Assembly: GCA_963422465.1 (NCBI GenBank)
Contig: OY730171.1
Span: 1,426,001 to 1,490,000 of the forward strand
Source: Lichina pygmaea
Lineage: Eukaryota; Ascomycota; Lichinomycetes; Lichinales; Lichinaceae
Length of the DNA stretch: 64,000 nucleotides
Direction: 5' to 3'
A program made the position numbers and the translations under genes. The notes below the pieces were generated by a model, which saw nothing but the letters and a program-made list of their open reading frames with translations, was not told the DNA's origin and did no database searches. Shown here piece by piece: positions 22,087 to 34,306 of the stretch. The stretch's first letter is position 1. Each line of letters starts with the position of its first letter.

Positions 22087-24911
22087 TCATTTCGAACCGT
22101 ATCCGTTCCCGAAGAGCCAGCCGCGCAGATCCAGGTCGTCCCGCTTGACCCAGGAGGCCTTGGTGCGGATGGCGTCGAGCGACTGCGCCAGGTTCTGATC
22201 GAAGCCCTTGGTGCTGTGGTCCCTGAAGAAGCTGTTGATGGCCTCAATGTGCTCGTACCTCGTGAAGCCGGCGGTGCAGATCGACACGACCGAGCCGAGC
22301 ATCGACAGACCCGGCGGCAGCTTCTTCTGGAGCGTCGTCCAGTTGTCCTGCATCCACTGCCACAGCGCCTCGACGCCGTCGACGTGGCCCCGCAGAGCGC
22401 CTAGCGGGAGGTAGATGTCTTGCTCTTTCACCTCGTCGCTCAGCGCCAGCTTGAGCGTCCGCTGGATCAGCTTCGGGTCCCGCGCGCAGCCGAGAGAGCG
22501 CAGCGCTCCGTTCCGCTCGTCGCTGTTCGTGGCCGTTCGCGCCTCGTGGAGGACAACGTTGTACTGCAGATCGTTCAGCGTGGCCCCGGAAAGAGACCCC
22601 TCGGTCGTCCGTGTGTGTGGCTTCGGTCCTCACCTCCCTCTCGCCACCGTTGCGCAGAGCGATGCCGTAGACGCTGCCTCGGATGTTCGGATGGACCGCA
22701 GAACGGTCCCCGTCGGCGAATCGATTGAACATGTCCAATGCGGCCTCGACGACACTGCTCGGCCCATCAGCTGCCGGGGCTCGAACAGGGGCTCGGGAAG
22801 CTCGAGACACCTACGTCTTGTCGCCGGCGAATCCGGCCGCACCGAACATCAACGCCTTGAACTGTTGCAGGATATGTCCGTCGTCCTCCTTGAATTCCCA
22901 CCCGATCTCACGAGCCTTGTCGGTCAAGAGAAGCCTCTGAAACGTTTTGATACCGTCCTTGACCTCTTGAGCCTCGAACATCCAGGCGCCTTTGACCGCT
23001 TGAACGCGTCCCAGCACTTCCGCCCAGACCACGTACTCGGGCTCGGTGTGGAAGCCCTTGAGAAGGCCCAAGAGGGCCGATGTCCGCTGGTATCCCGCCG
23101 CCGCAAGTGCACCGGCGTCGCCAACCATGCCGGCCCGATCCTCGACCGGCAGCAAGCCGTCCTTGGCCGCGACTCCCAGTTTGGCGAGCCTGTCGGGAGT
23201 GTAGCAGGTTCGGTAGATGCCGGCGTGCAAGGCGTTCAGCTTGTAGAAGTCGAGACTGCTCAGCTTGATCTCGTCTTCGCGGTCGTAGAGGGTGAGACCG
23301 TCGTCGACGCCCTCCTCGGTGCGGAGGTTCAGGAAGACCGGATACAGCGTCCGGTCCTCCTCCGGTCTGACGTCGCCGGTCCTCAAGAACCGGTTCTGCC
23401 GTACCCGGATGGTTTCCGTCGATGCGTCCTCGGTGACGGTGACGACCGGGTACCCGACCTTCTTGGTCCAGATGTCCATGACGCCCCGGATGTCCTTGCC
23501 GCTGGCGTCGCTCAAGGCGGCCCAGAGGTCCTCCGTCTTGGTGTTGCCGTAGGCATGCTTCTTCAGGTACCTCCTGATCCCCTCCATGAAGGTATCCTCC
23601 CCGAGGAACTTGGAGATCATGCGCAGGACGGCCGAGCCCTTTGCGTACGAGATCGAGTCGAAGATCTGGTTGATCTCATCGGCACGCTGGACCGGAACCT
23701 CGATCGGGTGGCTGCTCCGCAGCGAGTCCAACGACAGGGCGCTGGCCAGGTTGTCCGTCACGTACGTCTCCCAGACCTTCCACTCCGGGTAGAAGTGATT
23801 GCACGAGTACCAGGACATCCACGTGGCAAAGCCCTCGTTGAGCCAGAGGCCGTCCCAGAAGTCCATCGTCACGAGGTTGCCGAACCACTGATGCGCCAGC
23901 TCGTGCTGCACCGTCTCGGCGACGCGTTCCTTGACGCTCGCGCCGCTGGCCTTCTCGTCGAACAGCACGTCCACGACGCGATAGGTGACCAGGCCCCAAT
24001 TCTCCATCGCGCCGGCGCTGAAGTCTGGGATGGCGACCATGTCCATCTTCGGCAGAGGGAAGGCGCTATCGAAGGTCTTCTCGTAGAAGTCGAGCGTTCG
24101 GGCGGCGAGGTCGACGGCGAACCTACCGTGCTCGATGTCCTTGTCTGGCGTGGCATAGACCCTGATCGGCACCCTGAAGCTGGTCGTCTCGACGTAGTTG
24201 AGCTCGCCGACGATGAAGGCAGCCAGGTAGGTCGACATGCGAGGCGACCTGTTGAACCTGACCGCCTTCTTCGTGCCGGAGCCAGCCTTCGACGGCGCCT
24301 CTTTCTCCGACGCAACATCCATGTTGCTCAGACAGGTGAAATGCTTGTCTGCTATCAGGGTGACGTCGAACGTCGCCTTCAGCGCTGGCTCGTCGAAACA
24401 GGGGAACGCTCGTCGGCCATCGGTCGGCTCCATCTGGGTGGTGGCTAGATACTTGACCGTGCCGCTGGCATGATCCTTGTAGGACGACCTGTAGAAACCA
24501 GCCATCTTGTCGTTGAGCTCGCCGGTGAAATCGAGATCGAGCTGGGCACGAGTGCCGGGGGCAATGACTCGGTCGAAAGAGACCGTCGTCGTCTGCTTGT
24601 CGTCATCGTACGACAGCTTGGGCTGGGAGCTCACGACGTCCGAGCCAGACTTGACGATGGCCTTGTGGATCTTGAGTTCCAGAGTATGCAGCGTGATGGA
24701 CCTTGTCTCCTCGACGACGTTCAAGCTGATCCACGAACGCCATCAGCGACCATGTCCGAGCGGCTGCCATGGCAGAACGGGAAAGCGGTCCGTACTCAAT
24801 GATGACTCGGCCGTCGTAGGTGAAGCTCTTGAAATCCGGTTCAAGCGTCAAATCATAATGGACAGGCTTTACGTTGGCCGGCAGCAGCTCTCGGCCCTGC
24901 GCAGCGGACAT
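22087..24911 (-). CDS. ape2: M1 zinc aminopeptidase (Aap1/Ape2 type)
   Basis: Removes N-terminal residues from peptides; the family acts mainly in the cytosol. Exons: 24911-24796, 24725-22815, 22754-22634 and 22563-22087, with introns of 70, 60 and 70 nt that each restore the family sequence (VIID/LNVVEE, GDKT/VVEAALDMF, GGERE/YNVVLHEARTA). Product 874 aa. The exopeptidase motif GAMEN is at residues 277-281 and the zinc site HELAH at 313-317, with the third ligand Glu336 18 residues further on. The ERAP1-like C-terminal domain is complete. The start was placed at MSAAQGRELLP, which matches cytosolic homologues. The frame stays open for 138 more codons upstream to 25325 and includes Arg/Ser-rich stretches (LRSSGLRFLSSFRLP) like a mitochondrial presequence, so a longer isoform is possible. 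Confidence 0.93.
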
Positions 24912-26240
24912 GCTCCCATGCTCCGCGTCTCGGCCGAGCCCGACCTCAAACATCGTCCGCCGGCAGGAGCAATGCCTCTTCGATACGAGAGCAGTAGAGA
25001 CAAGAGACCTGAACGGGCTATGCCTGTCCACGACTGTATCCAGGCAGTCTCGGCGTCCGAGAAGACCGTGAGATGGAGAGACTGATGCCCTGTCACGAAG
25101 AGTCGAGCAATGAGCCCTGGAGGCTAGCTTTCGTCGAGCGGCAGGGTAGATGCGAGATGCAAGAGGCAGCTGTTGACCGCACACCAAAGAAGCACCGACA
25201 GGCAGGCGAAAGGAGCTCAAGAAACGTAGGCCGGAAGACCGCAGGGGAAGCGTGGTCATGGACGGAGCCAAATGGAGGCTCCGTATAGTGCGCTGCGGGG
25301 CGAATGGAGTCGAGACTCGCTGCATACTAAGGAAGCACTAGCACCCGCAGAGGTACATACGCAGTACAGCGAATATACCGCATGCAATCCAGCTGCAACC
25401 AAATCCTCGCAGTACCTCGTACTTCCGTACTCACGTAGATCTAACCCCCTTTGATGCGGAGCTCCGCGATTCGACTGTGACGATGCGCTGTAGCAGTTGT
25501 ACTCGTACGTACTCGTAGCACGTGTCGACATGGTGGAGTCACGGGGACGTCACATGTCGCTACTAGGGAGTACCATACGCCACCACTGTACCGAGTACGT
25601 AACGTACAGCGGCACGATAAAAGTCTGCGTACGCCTCCATACAAAATCTACTTCGGGTTACTCCGGAGGATCAATATATAGTGGGCTTGTTGTTACTAGT
25701 GAAACACCTCAATCTAGTCGTATTACTTACGAAAGTAGCGGCTGACAGCCTGTACTGGTATACGCAGACTTGTGTTGTGACACTCTCAGTACCTGTAGAA
25801 CGCCCTAGAACCCTTGAAACCGAGGTCTAATGTTCAGCCTGCAATTGTGTCGGAGGTCGTTCAAGCAACGCAACGCAAACCTCCCAGCCTGCCACCAAAA
25901 GCCTCAAGGCAGGCCTGGCTGTCCGGTACGTCTCGTACTGTCATTACAAAACGCTTGCAAGAGTATGTTCTGCCGCACAATTTGAGGCGGTCGTGCGGAT
26001 TTTCCCTCATCCACGATGCGCTATAGGTGTGATCGGTACAGACAAAGAAGCTGCAATTTCTGACCACTCGATTGCATGACGTACAGTACCAGTAGAGCAC
26101 GAGGCGTACGTACGTACCTTGCCGCCCATTAGGTTGCTGCTGGACTCGAATCGGCAGCGAGCAGCCTTCTTTCAGGTACGGGAATGTAGATGCGATGCCA
26201 ATTGCCCGACTCCTATCTAAGCTAAGGCTGCGTCTAGGGC
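24912..26240. other. Divergent intergenic region
   Basis: Shared upstream region of the aminopeptidase (minus) and mL59 (plus). The first ~415 bases are open in frame with the aminopeptidase and may be its 5' leader or an N-terminal extension. The rest is GTAC-rich, with no gene supported. Confidence 0.5.
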
Positions 26241-26976
26241 ATGGCATCGCCAGAGCATTTCGTGAAACTCGCCCGGTCGCTGCCACCCCGGCTCATTCGC
26301 CTCTTCAAACGCTATCCACCAACCGTGCTCCGACAGTCGCCGAACCAAAGCCCAGCGTCAAGATCGGAGGCTGATGCTGTCCTGCCGGCTGAACCGTCCA
26401 CCTCGATCAAGCCTGCACCACAGGAGCCGACAGGACGTCCGAATCCATTCCAACCCCAGCGACATCCGGTCACAGGTCGATGGCATGACCCGGTCTACTC
26501 TCTACGGCGTCAGGCCGATCTCGTCAAGCTCGCCCGCCAGCACGGCGTCGAAGAACTGCTTCCCTTTACCGTCAAGGGCACCGCCGAGAAACGACGGAGG
26601 AGAGAAGAGCAGGGGCTGCGGATCAAGGGAACGGGCGTGGGTCAGAAGGTGAAGGGTCACATCTGGGAGAGGACGCTCAAGGCGAAGTACGTCTCCAACA
26701 AGGCCCTACGAAATACAGTCGCGAGGAGGCGAACCTGGCCAGCTTCGGGTCGTGAAGAAAACTCGTCGGAACGCTCTCGGAACGCTCTTGCTGACTTTGC
26801 GATCTGTTCGACAGACTCGAGAAACGCCGACAGGCTATGCTGAGGATGCCACAGTTGGTGCAGACATGGAAGGAGGTGAGTCGTGGGCGTCCTTGCTCGA
26901 CTGTTTCGTACGCCTCGCTGACGTCGATCACCATCAGCGTGGTCATGGACGTGGTTGGAAGAAGTGGCCGAAATGA
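26241..26976 (+). CDS. mrpl25: Mitochondrial ribosomal protein mL59 (MRPL25)
   Basis: Structural protein of the mitochondrial large ribosomal subunit. Exons: 26241-26686, 26815-26875 and 26938-26976. Intron 1 (128 nt) has donor GTACGT, branch CTGACTT and acceptor ACAG; intron 2 (62 nt) has donor GTGAGT and acceptor CATCAG. Product 181 aa. Family landmarks are present in order: [13 protein letters not shown] near the N-terminus, [44 protein letters not shown], then LEKRRQAML and the basic end [12 protein letters not shown]. Both splices are needed to reach that conserved end. Confidence 0.9.
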
Positions 26977-27754
26977 TGATCCGGCAGCATCACGCACCCT
27001 GCACTAGCATGGGCGTGGCCGGAAGCCACAACGTTCTTGCTCGACGCCGAGCCACGCGACAGTTCTCTGGGCTTCTGGCGGTTGACGTGTCGATCCTGAC
27101 ACCTATCGAAGTGTGCGGCGACATGGCTTGAAGCTGGGGACGCCTACTCGAGCCCCGTTTCTTCCCGAGGAATCTGGTCACGTCCTAAAGCTCATCTAGA
27201 GCGTTGCGGTGCCTGTCTTGACAACAGCGCGCTAGCTATCAGCGACGTCCTACATGGTCGTCATCAACGCGATGGTGGAGATCATATGGCTCGCGCAGTG
27301 TGGAAATCACTTCGAATGCATGATAAAGATTCCGATTGCTGAAAATGTCTAGATGATCAAGTCCCACATCAACAGAGCTCAATCGGTAACATTATGGATT
27401 ATTGGCATCTCTCAAAACGCGACGTCCCCGTGCCTTGAAGGTAAGTACATCGTAGTACCTCCAAGACACGAGTACATCGTACCTTCTAACAAGCCTCCGC
27501 TGCGGCCATGAAGCAAAATGTTCCAGCCAGCTTGAGCAAGCGGCGAGCCATCGTAATTCAAAAGTCTGAATACTCTTCTCGTAGGAAGCAACGCGAGATT
27601 CTCACTTCACTACTGACACACAGAGGATGCGTGGATGACTAATAGACCCCCTGCGTATTAGTCAGGCTTGAGCGCGTCTGACGTGTCTGGCTCTTTTGCG
27701 CCGGCCTCTGTGACTTCTCCAGCAAGGTGTCCTTGTCGATCACAATCAACGGCC
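26977..27754. other. Intergenic between mL59 and PRP28
   Basis: No gene or clear RNA seen. It should hold the mL59 3' UTR and the PRP28 promoter. Duplicated ACGAGTACATCGTACCT-like segments occur near 27445-27490. Confidence 0.5.
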
Positions 27755-30420
27755 ATGGACAGATATCGTAACGGCTCAGGAGGAGTGGCTGCTCCGGATC
27801 CACCTTCGAGCTTGCATCTGCCGCCACCTCCGCCAGAAGACGTGCCTCCACCCCCACCGCCGTCCTCATACGTTCAGCCTCCGCCTCCAGACGACCTCCC
27901 CCCACCTCCACCTCCACCTCCACCACCACCTGAATCTGACGCTCCACCTCCTCCGACTAATGGAGTTGCCGTCAGGAAGCAGATTCCGGCGAGACCCACC
28001 AGAGACCCTCTCAGTATAGAAGAGCTCCTGGCCAAGAAAAGAGCGGCAGATGAAGCTGCTTCGAAGGTGAGAGGGACCTCGATTAGCCGTTACTTGCCAT
28101 TCTGTTGACGTCCTTTGCACTGCAGCGACGCCGATTTTCGCTTCCGGGCGTGTGCTAACGTGTCCTGACCAGCCAAAATTCTTGTCGAAGGCCGAACGGG
28201 AGCGACTCGCTCTCGAAAAGCGAGCAAAGGAGGTCGAGGAGCAGCGGCGGAAAGACGAGGCTAAGAAGGCCTCCGTTGTCGCTTCCGTCCATGGAAGAGC
28301 TACGTCCGGGCATATGCAGAACGGTAGATCCGCCACCAATGGCCCTCCCTCGCGCTCTGCCCCGTTCAACGGCTCCACCATGGCCAAGCAACCTTCCATC
28401 CCGACAGGCCCTAGAGCTCTGAGGGGGGAAGTGCCTTCCGGACCAGCAGCCATGCGCGGCGGCCCAAACAACAGGGGCGCAAGGGGTGACCCAAATCAGG
28501 GACCCGGTCCAGGAAACCCCCAGAAGACACATGCCGACAAGAGACCTGCCCCGGTGGACGCAGAGGCCGCTCTGATCCGCCAGCGCTACATGGGCGCCGA
28601 GCAGAACACCTCGACCTTCTCGGCCAAGAAGAAGCGGAGGCGGACCACCGAGAGGAAGTTCAACTTTGAATGGAACGCCGAGGAGGACACCAGTCCGGAC
28701 TACAATCCTCTGTACAACAGCCGCGCCGATGTGAACTTCTTCGGCCGCGGACGGTTGGGAGGCTTCGCCGACGACGCCGAGAACGGAACGCAGAAGTACG
28801 CCATGGCCTTGAAGGAACGGGACGCCGATGCTGGAGCCGCTCGAGCCAAGGAGCTGATGGAGATGGAGCGCCGGAGGAAGGAGGAATACGGCCGCGGTTC
28901 GCTGGACAAGCACTGGAGCGAGAAGAAGCTCGACCAGATGCGCGAGCGAGACTGGCGCATCTTCAAAGAGGACTACAACATCAGCACCAAAGGGGGCTCG
29001 ATCCCGAACCCTATGCGGTCTTGGCCCGAGTCGGGCCTGCCCAAGAAACTTCTCGATATCATCGCGATGGTGGGCTACACCGACCCGTCGCCGATTCAAC
29101 GTGCCGCGATACCGATCGCCTTGCAGTCGCGAGACCTGATCGGCGTCGCCGTGACCGGCTCGGGGAAGACGGCTGCGTTCCTGTTGCCCTTGCTCTTCTA
29201 CATCTCCGAGCTCCCAGCGCTCAGCGAGGCGACGAAGAACGACGGGCCGTACGCGATCATCCTTGCGCCCACCCGTGAGCTGGCGCAGCAGATCGAGAAC
29301 GAGGCGACCAAGTTCGCGACCCCGCTCGGCTTCACCTGCGTCAGCATCGTCGGAGGACACTCGCTCGAGGAGCAGGCCTACGCGCTGAGGGACGGCGCCG
29401 AGATCGTCATCGCGACCCCTGGCCGACTGGTCGACTGCATCGAGCGGCGGGTGCTCGTGCTGGGCCAGTGCTGCTACGTCATCATGGACGAGGCCGACAG
29501 GATGATCGACCTCGGCTTCGAGGAGCCGGTCAACAAGATCCTCGACGCGCTGCCGGTGGCCAACGAGAAGCCGGACAGCGAGGAGGCCGAAGACGCGGCC
29601 TTGATGAGCAAGCACCTCGGCGGCAAGGACCGGTACCGCCAGACGATGATGTACACCGCCACCATGCCAGCGGCCGTCGAGCGGATCGCGCGGAAGTATC
29701 TGCGACGGCCCGCCATCGTCACCATCGGCAACGCCGGCGAGGCGGTCGAGACGGTCGAGCAGCGCGTCGAGTTCATCTCGGGCGAAGACAAGCGGAAGAA
29801 GCGACTGGCGGAGATCCTCCTCTCGCGCGACTTCGGGCCTCCGATCATCGTCTTCGTCAACATCAAGCGGAACTGCGATGCGGTGGCGCGAGACATCAAG
29901 CATCTGGGACTGTCGGCCGTCACGCTTCACGGAAGCAAGACCCAGGAGCAGCGAGAAGCGGCGCTCAACTCGGTGCGAGCCGGGACGACGGACGTCCTGG
30001 TGGCGACCGATCTCGCCGGCCGCGGTATCGACGTGCAAGATGTCAGCCTGGTCATCAACTTCAACATGGCCAACACGATCGAGAGCTACACGCATCGGAT
30101 CGGACGAACCGGTCGTGCAGGCAAGAGCGGTGTCGCCATTACCTTTTTGGGCAGCGAAGACACGGACGTCCTGTAGGCATCCCCCTTTCCCTCCCTCTTT
30201 CGTCTCTGCTACGCTTGATGACTCGACCGGTACACCTGACGGAGATGTGCTGACCCAATGGAACAGGTACGATCTCAAGCAGATGCTCATGAAGTCGTCC
30301 ATCTCGCGAGTACCGGACGAACTTCGGAAGCACGAAGCTGCCCAGCAGAAGCCGCAGAGGGGCGGCGCGCAGAAGAAGATTGAGGAGAGCAGTGGCTTTG
30401 CCGGCAAGGGAGGCTGGTGA
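27755..30420 (+). CDS. PRP28: DEAD-box RNA helicase PRP28
   Basis: Spliceosomal ATPase that displaces U1 snRNP from the 5' splice site so that U6 can bind. Exons: 27755-28066, 28173-30172 and 30267-30420; intron 1 has a perfect GCTAACG branch and intron 2 a TGCTGACC branch. Product 821 aa. A proline-rich N-terminus (runs of up to 11 Pro) is followed by a charged segment and the family block EWNAEEDTS. The helicase core has TGSGKT at 432-437, PTRELA, DEAD at 543-546, TAT in motif III, and HRIGRTGR at 745-752. The last exon restores the Prp28 tail YDLKQMLMKSSIS...ESSGF...GKGGW, which confirms the final intron. The start ATG at 27755 was chosen because the open frame upstream has no in-frame ATG and no family likeness. 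Confidence 0.95.
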
Positions 30421-30685
30421 GCCGGGAATCAGTCAAGAGGCCTGGTTCATGTTGGCGATCCAGACTGATGTCTACGATGAATTGCCTCTTAAGCCGTTCA
30501 AGTTTGCGTTGCCAGTATAGCCCTTTCAGCAGGCCTTCCAAGCAGCTGTACCCTGAAATATACACCACGACCCCTACGCAGCGATGCTTCCCTTTCTATT
30601 GGGGTTTTTTTTTTCTTGGTTTGGCTGTGGGGGGGGGGGGGGGGAGCGCCGTCGAAATCATCAACCGTGTAACGATCATCACCGG

Positions 30686-31624
30686 TCATACGAGGCCCAG
30701 CTCCTGTTCGATTTCGAGAACAATCTCAGTCCACTCCCTCATCGCACCGTCGCCGACATCGCCACAGGCCAGCATTTTCCGCTCCGGTCTCAGCACCTTG
30801 AACCAGCCCGTCCTTACCATTGCGTCGGTCCTCGAAGGGTAGGAAGGGTCGTCACTACTCCTGCTGCCGCTGATGCCATTGCCATTGCTGCTGCTATTGC
30901 CACCGCCACGATCTACGCCCCACTCGTCCTCGAGAACGCGAATCTGTTTCTCCGTCACGGGATGTGTCCACATGGCCGTATTCATAGCGGGAGCGACGAC
31001 GATCCTCTTGATCGCCTGTCGTGCGGGCGCGGCAGTATCTGCAGTCCCGCGAGATGACTCTGTCGTAGCAGCCTCGCCCGTACCGGTAGTATCCCAAGCG
31101 CGCACGACGCTCAACAGAAGATTGTCGGCGAAGCCGGCGACGATCTTGGCGAGGGAGTTGGCCGAGAGCGGCGCGATGACCAGGACGTCGGCCCAACGAC
31201 GCAGCTCGATGTGCAAGATACTCGCGCCGCGCCTCCACGCGGGCCGCCACTCGTCCTCGTCCCGGAAGACGTAGTCCACGTTCGGTATCTCCAGCAACGA
31301 CGACAGAGGCGGTTGCTCGTCGCTCTGCCCCTCCAGGAACCGTGTCGCCGACTCTGTCAACACCAAGCCGATCGATAGTCGTCCGTGTCGAGAGAGCGCC
31401 CGCACGATGTTCCCCAGCTTGATCGTCGCTACTGACCCGCTCGCCCCTAGCAGGAGGTGCTTCTTGCCGTCGTTGCTGTACGCGGCTGCCGTGAAGGGCT
31501 GGCTTGGTTGGGGGGGTGATGGTGATGATGACGATGATGATGCTGGTGCTGCACGTAGCGTCGATGTTGCTGCGCTTTGGCCGATGGCCGGGGTGTCGTC
31601 TCGGTCTTGCTTCTGCTGCGACAT
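30686..31624 (-). CDS. PPCDC: Phosphopantothenoylcysteine decarboxylase
   Basis: Flavoprotein that decarboxylates 4'-phosphopantothenoylcysteine in coenzyme A synthesis; related to yeast Hal3/Vhs3/Cab3. Single exon, 312 aa. The FMN-binding start GASGSVATIKL is at residues 60-70, the catalytic His138 lies in HIELRRWAD, the substrate motif PAMNTAMW is at 212-219, and the flap cysteine is Cys287 in ACGDVGDGAM. Having His, Asn and Cys in one chain suggests an enzyme that works alone, unlike the split yeast trimer. The N-terminal 50 residues are Ser/Pro-rich, and an insert at about 180-203 plus a Gly/Ser/Asn-rich insert at 239-268 lengthen it. It is tail to tail with PRP28, 265 bases apart, with T and G homopolymers (30605-30644) between them. 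Confidence 0.92.
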   Translation of the reverse strand: MSQQKQDRDDTPAIGQSAATSTLRAAPASSSSSSPSPPQPSQPFTAAAYSNDGKKHLLLGASGSVATIKLGNIVRALSRHGRLSIGLVLTESATRFLEGQSDEQPPLSSLLEIPNVDYVFRDEDEWRPAWRRGASILHIELRRWADVLVIAPLSANSLAKIVAGFADNLLLSVVRAWDTTGTGEAATTESSRGTADTAAPARQAIKRIVVAPAMNTAMWTHPVTEKQIRVLEDEWGVDRGGGNSSSNGNGISGSRSSDDPSYPSRTDAMVRTGWFKVLRPERKMLACGDVGDGAMREWTEIVLEIEQELGLV

Positions 31625-32835
31625 GGAGAGGAAGGAGGCTCCAATTCAGTTGATGATACTCACCCTGCTTGACGGGCAGTTACAGTATCCCCTTGAACGA
31701 AGGTAGATCTCTTCACTCCCGTGGTGGGGTTTGAGGTAGACTGCTTGCTCATCCGTCAACCATTCCGTGCAAAGCATATCTAATGTCCTACCCTATCTGG
31801 TCGTCGAACAAGTCTAGGGTCTGTTGCATAGGGTTCTACCCATCGCTCCTGCGGTTTTCAATGCTCTTCTCAAACAGCTATGGTACAGCCGAGTTTATGA
31901 TGGGCTAGACTCGAGCGATCTTTGGCGTCTCCGTCAGAAAATCTATGGAGAAGCAGACCGCTTTTGTGCTCTTCAACTTGAATATGGATGTCCGCAGACA
32001 CGCAGGGTTTCCGGCGCACATAAGTGTCATGCTGGCGGAGATATATTAGACCGTAATTAGCCTCTGATCCACGAGGATAGCGACGAGATGATCGGACTGG
32101 CTATAGTAACTGCGGATGAATGAAAACTGTACCAGAGGCGGAAGGGAAGCATTCGCCATTGGACGACGATCGTGGAGGACAAGATTTCAGCCGGCTAGGT
32201 TCTAGTGCAGAACTCCTCCTAGTACTGTAGTTCCCAAGCAAGCACGCAACCAGCTTGCCTCGAAGAGCCTGTAGAATTCCATCGTAGCGTATCAAACCAG
32301 GCTAAGACTGGAAGACGTAATTAGCAAAAGCAGTCTCTTCTCAACGTGGGATGGCGGGAGAATGGCTTTCATCCTCTCCCAGTCAGCCAAGAAAGATCTG
32401 GCCCGTGATATCCTCATGAAAGAAATCGCCGAGGCTATGCTTCTTTATTATTCAAGGAGATCGATGTAGCAGATTCTTGCTACTTTTTCATATAACCAAA
32501 CTTAGCAAAGGGGGAAACGCCAGAGGAAGTGTCAGATGAGCTTGATATCCTTCTTGAAACAAGCACCCGGCTCTTCCACCTGGGTTGTTCTACTTTATAT
32601 TCAAGAGAAACACATGAAAGACAGCTGTGTGGGCAAGATCACGTTCGTTTTGGCCAGCTTCATAGCTTTATAGATCTACCTTCCCAGCAATGATGACAAT
32701 GTTGGGGTCGGCTTTAGAAAAGGCGTACGATGGAGTGATTTCAAAACAGAACAAGAGGAGTAGGATGCCGAGCGCTGTGTGCCAAGGAAACGTGTGATAT
32801 ACAGGGATGGTTGAACCGAACAGAGATATTGGATT

Positions 32836-32950
32836 TCATGACACCAGGGAATCAATCCGGCTGACCTCATCCCCGAAGCAGGGTGACTAGCCCATGGCCT
32901 AAGCACATAGTGCTTACAGATGAGGGCTCTTACCATTGAGCTAGTCACAA
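32836..32950 (-). tRNA. tRNA-Tyr(GTA)-like gene with long intron, possibly decayed
   Basis: On the minus strand, positions 8-25 read TAGCTCAATGGTAAGAGC, a textbook A box with a GCTC/GAGC D stem. The next arm is CTCAT, loop CTGTAAG, and (after an insert) ATGAG, giving a perfect 5-bp anticodon stem and anticodon GTA; eukaryotic tRNA-Tyr genes normally carry an intron at this point. The insert of about 43 nt contains the hairpin TAAGCAC/GTGCTTA. The acceptor can pair over 7 bp with two wobbles (TTGTGAC/GTCATGA). The T arm is poor: the B box reads GGATTGATTCC instead of GGTTCGATTCC, and no T-run follows closely. It may be a pseudogene or a young degenerate copy. Confidence 0.5.
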
Positions 32951-34306
32951 AGGAGGAGGAACTGAGCAGAAATATATGACCTTACCAGTCCTTCCCGGAG
33001 GATCTGCTTCTGATTGGTAAGCGCCAGAAAGATCACAACAGAACGGCCTTGTAAATCTCGTGGGAACGAGCAGTGTTCTTCTGACGACTAAAAAATGCTG
33101 TCAAGAAAACACTGTGTCTTGAAGAGTTCAAAATATAATGGGAAGCGCTAGAAAGTCCTTTCTAACAGAGAAGTACATCGGGCAGACGACCTCTCGAGCT
33201 CGCACTGTTGGACCTCAAGATCATGGGAACCCCACTAAAGATATTGATAGTGGCTCCATTCCTACGAAAGAGAATACTTGCTCGACTATGATGATGCTCA
33301 TTGTAAAATCGAATGACTGGGTAGGAAGATTTCTATCAGAGTATCATGCTACTCTTCCTTGACGTGGCAGCTAGGCCGAGAATCCGCGAAGCCGACTGAG
33401 GCCCGTCTCCTGAATGAGCTCTACGGTACGGTACTTAGAACAACGAGAGCTCGCCCGCCGTCCTAGTCACCGGTATGAATCCTGGTGATTAACTTGTTCA
33501 ACGTCTACTCCGTACTTCTGTAGAGCGTCTATTGGCGTTATCGTTCTCTCTATGACTGTACTACTATCGAAGCCAGGCGTAATCAGGAAGGTGTTACAAA
33601 GTTGGCTTTCATTTGTCAGTCTCTTTAGTCAGATATCTGGATTAGGTAACTAGGTCGCAGAAGTACAAGGGTACTTTCATACTATCGCAAAGAACCCGGT
33701 CGCTTCAAAAGTTATACCCAAATTTGTACTACTGACAGCTGACAGTATATCTTAGAACCTTTGATACAGAAGACCATCACCTCTTGAGTCAGCAACCTGC
33801 GCAAATCTTCATTCGTAAACCACGTACGTAAACCCAGAGGGCCAAAGGTCGAGTTCAGGACTACAAAAGCACATGAAGTCCACAGGGCCAGTGAGCCACA
33901 TGAACCCCTCTGACTGCAGGGGCCTTGAGGTCTAGAGCAGGCCTACAAAGTCACATGAAGTTCCACCCTGCGCAGAGTCACAGGTCCAGAGCAGGGCCAG
34001 TCAACCACCTAAGTCTCCGCAGTACATAAGCACAGCAACTACCCTTCTTCCGGTCGGGAGACGGCCACTGCTCGTGGTCTCTACTAATGTAGCAGTAAAT
34101 CTTCGGTGCTCGCCAAAGCTGGGTCAGCGCCAGCTCATCTACATAGGTCACAACAAGCTGCTGTACGGAGCGTACGTAGGGTATTACTGGCAGCTGCCTG
34201 CCGGACTTCTCCTGCAAATGTCTGCTTATGTCATCATCCTATGGTCACACCCCCTTGATGTTTGGTATATATATCTCTATTCTTCTTTCCACTTTCGAAC
34301 GATTAG

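Noticed and set aside
22415-24448. A 677-codon open frame antisense to the aminopeptidase
   Set aside because: Same reason: a shadow of a GC-rich gene, without any recognisable domain.
26120-26165. GATTCGAGTCC on the minus strand resembling a B box
   Set aside because: No matching A box or stems around it.
28155-30407. A 750-codon open frame antisense to PRP28
   Set aside because: It mirrors PRP28 codon usage; high G/C at third positions removes stops on the opposite strand. No domain.
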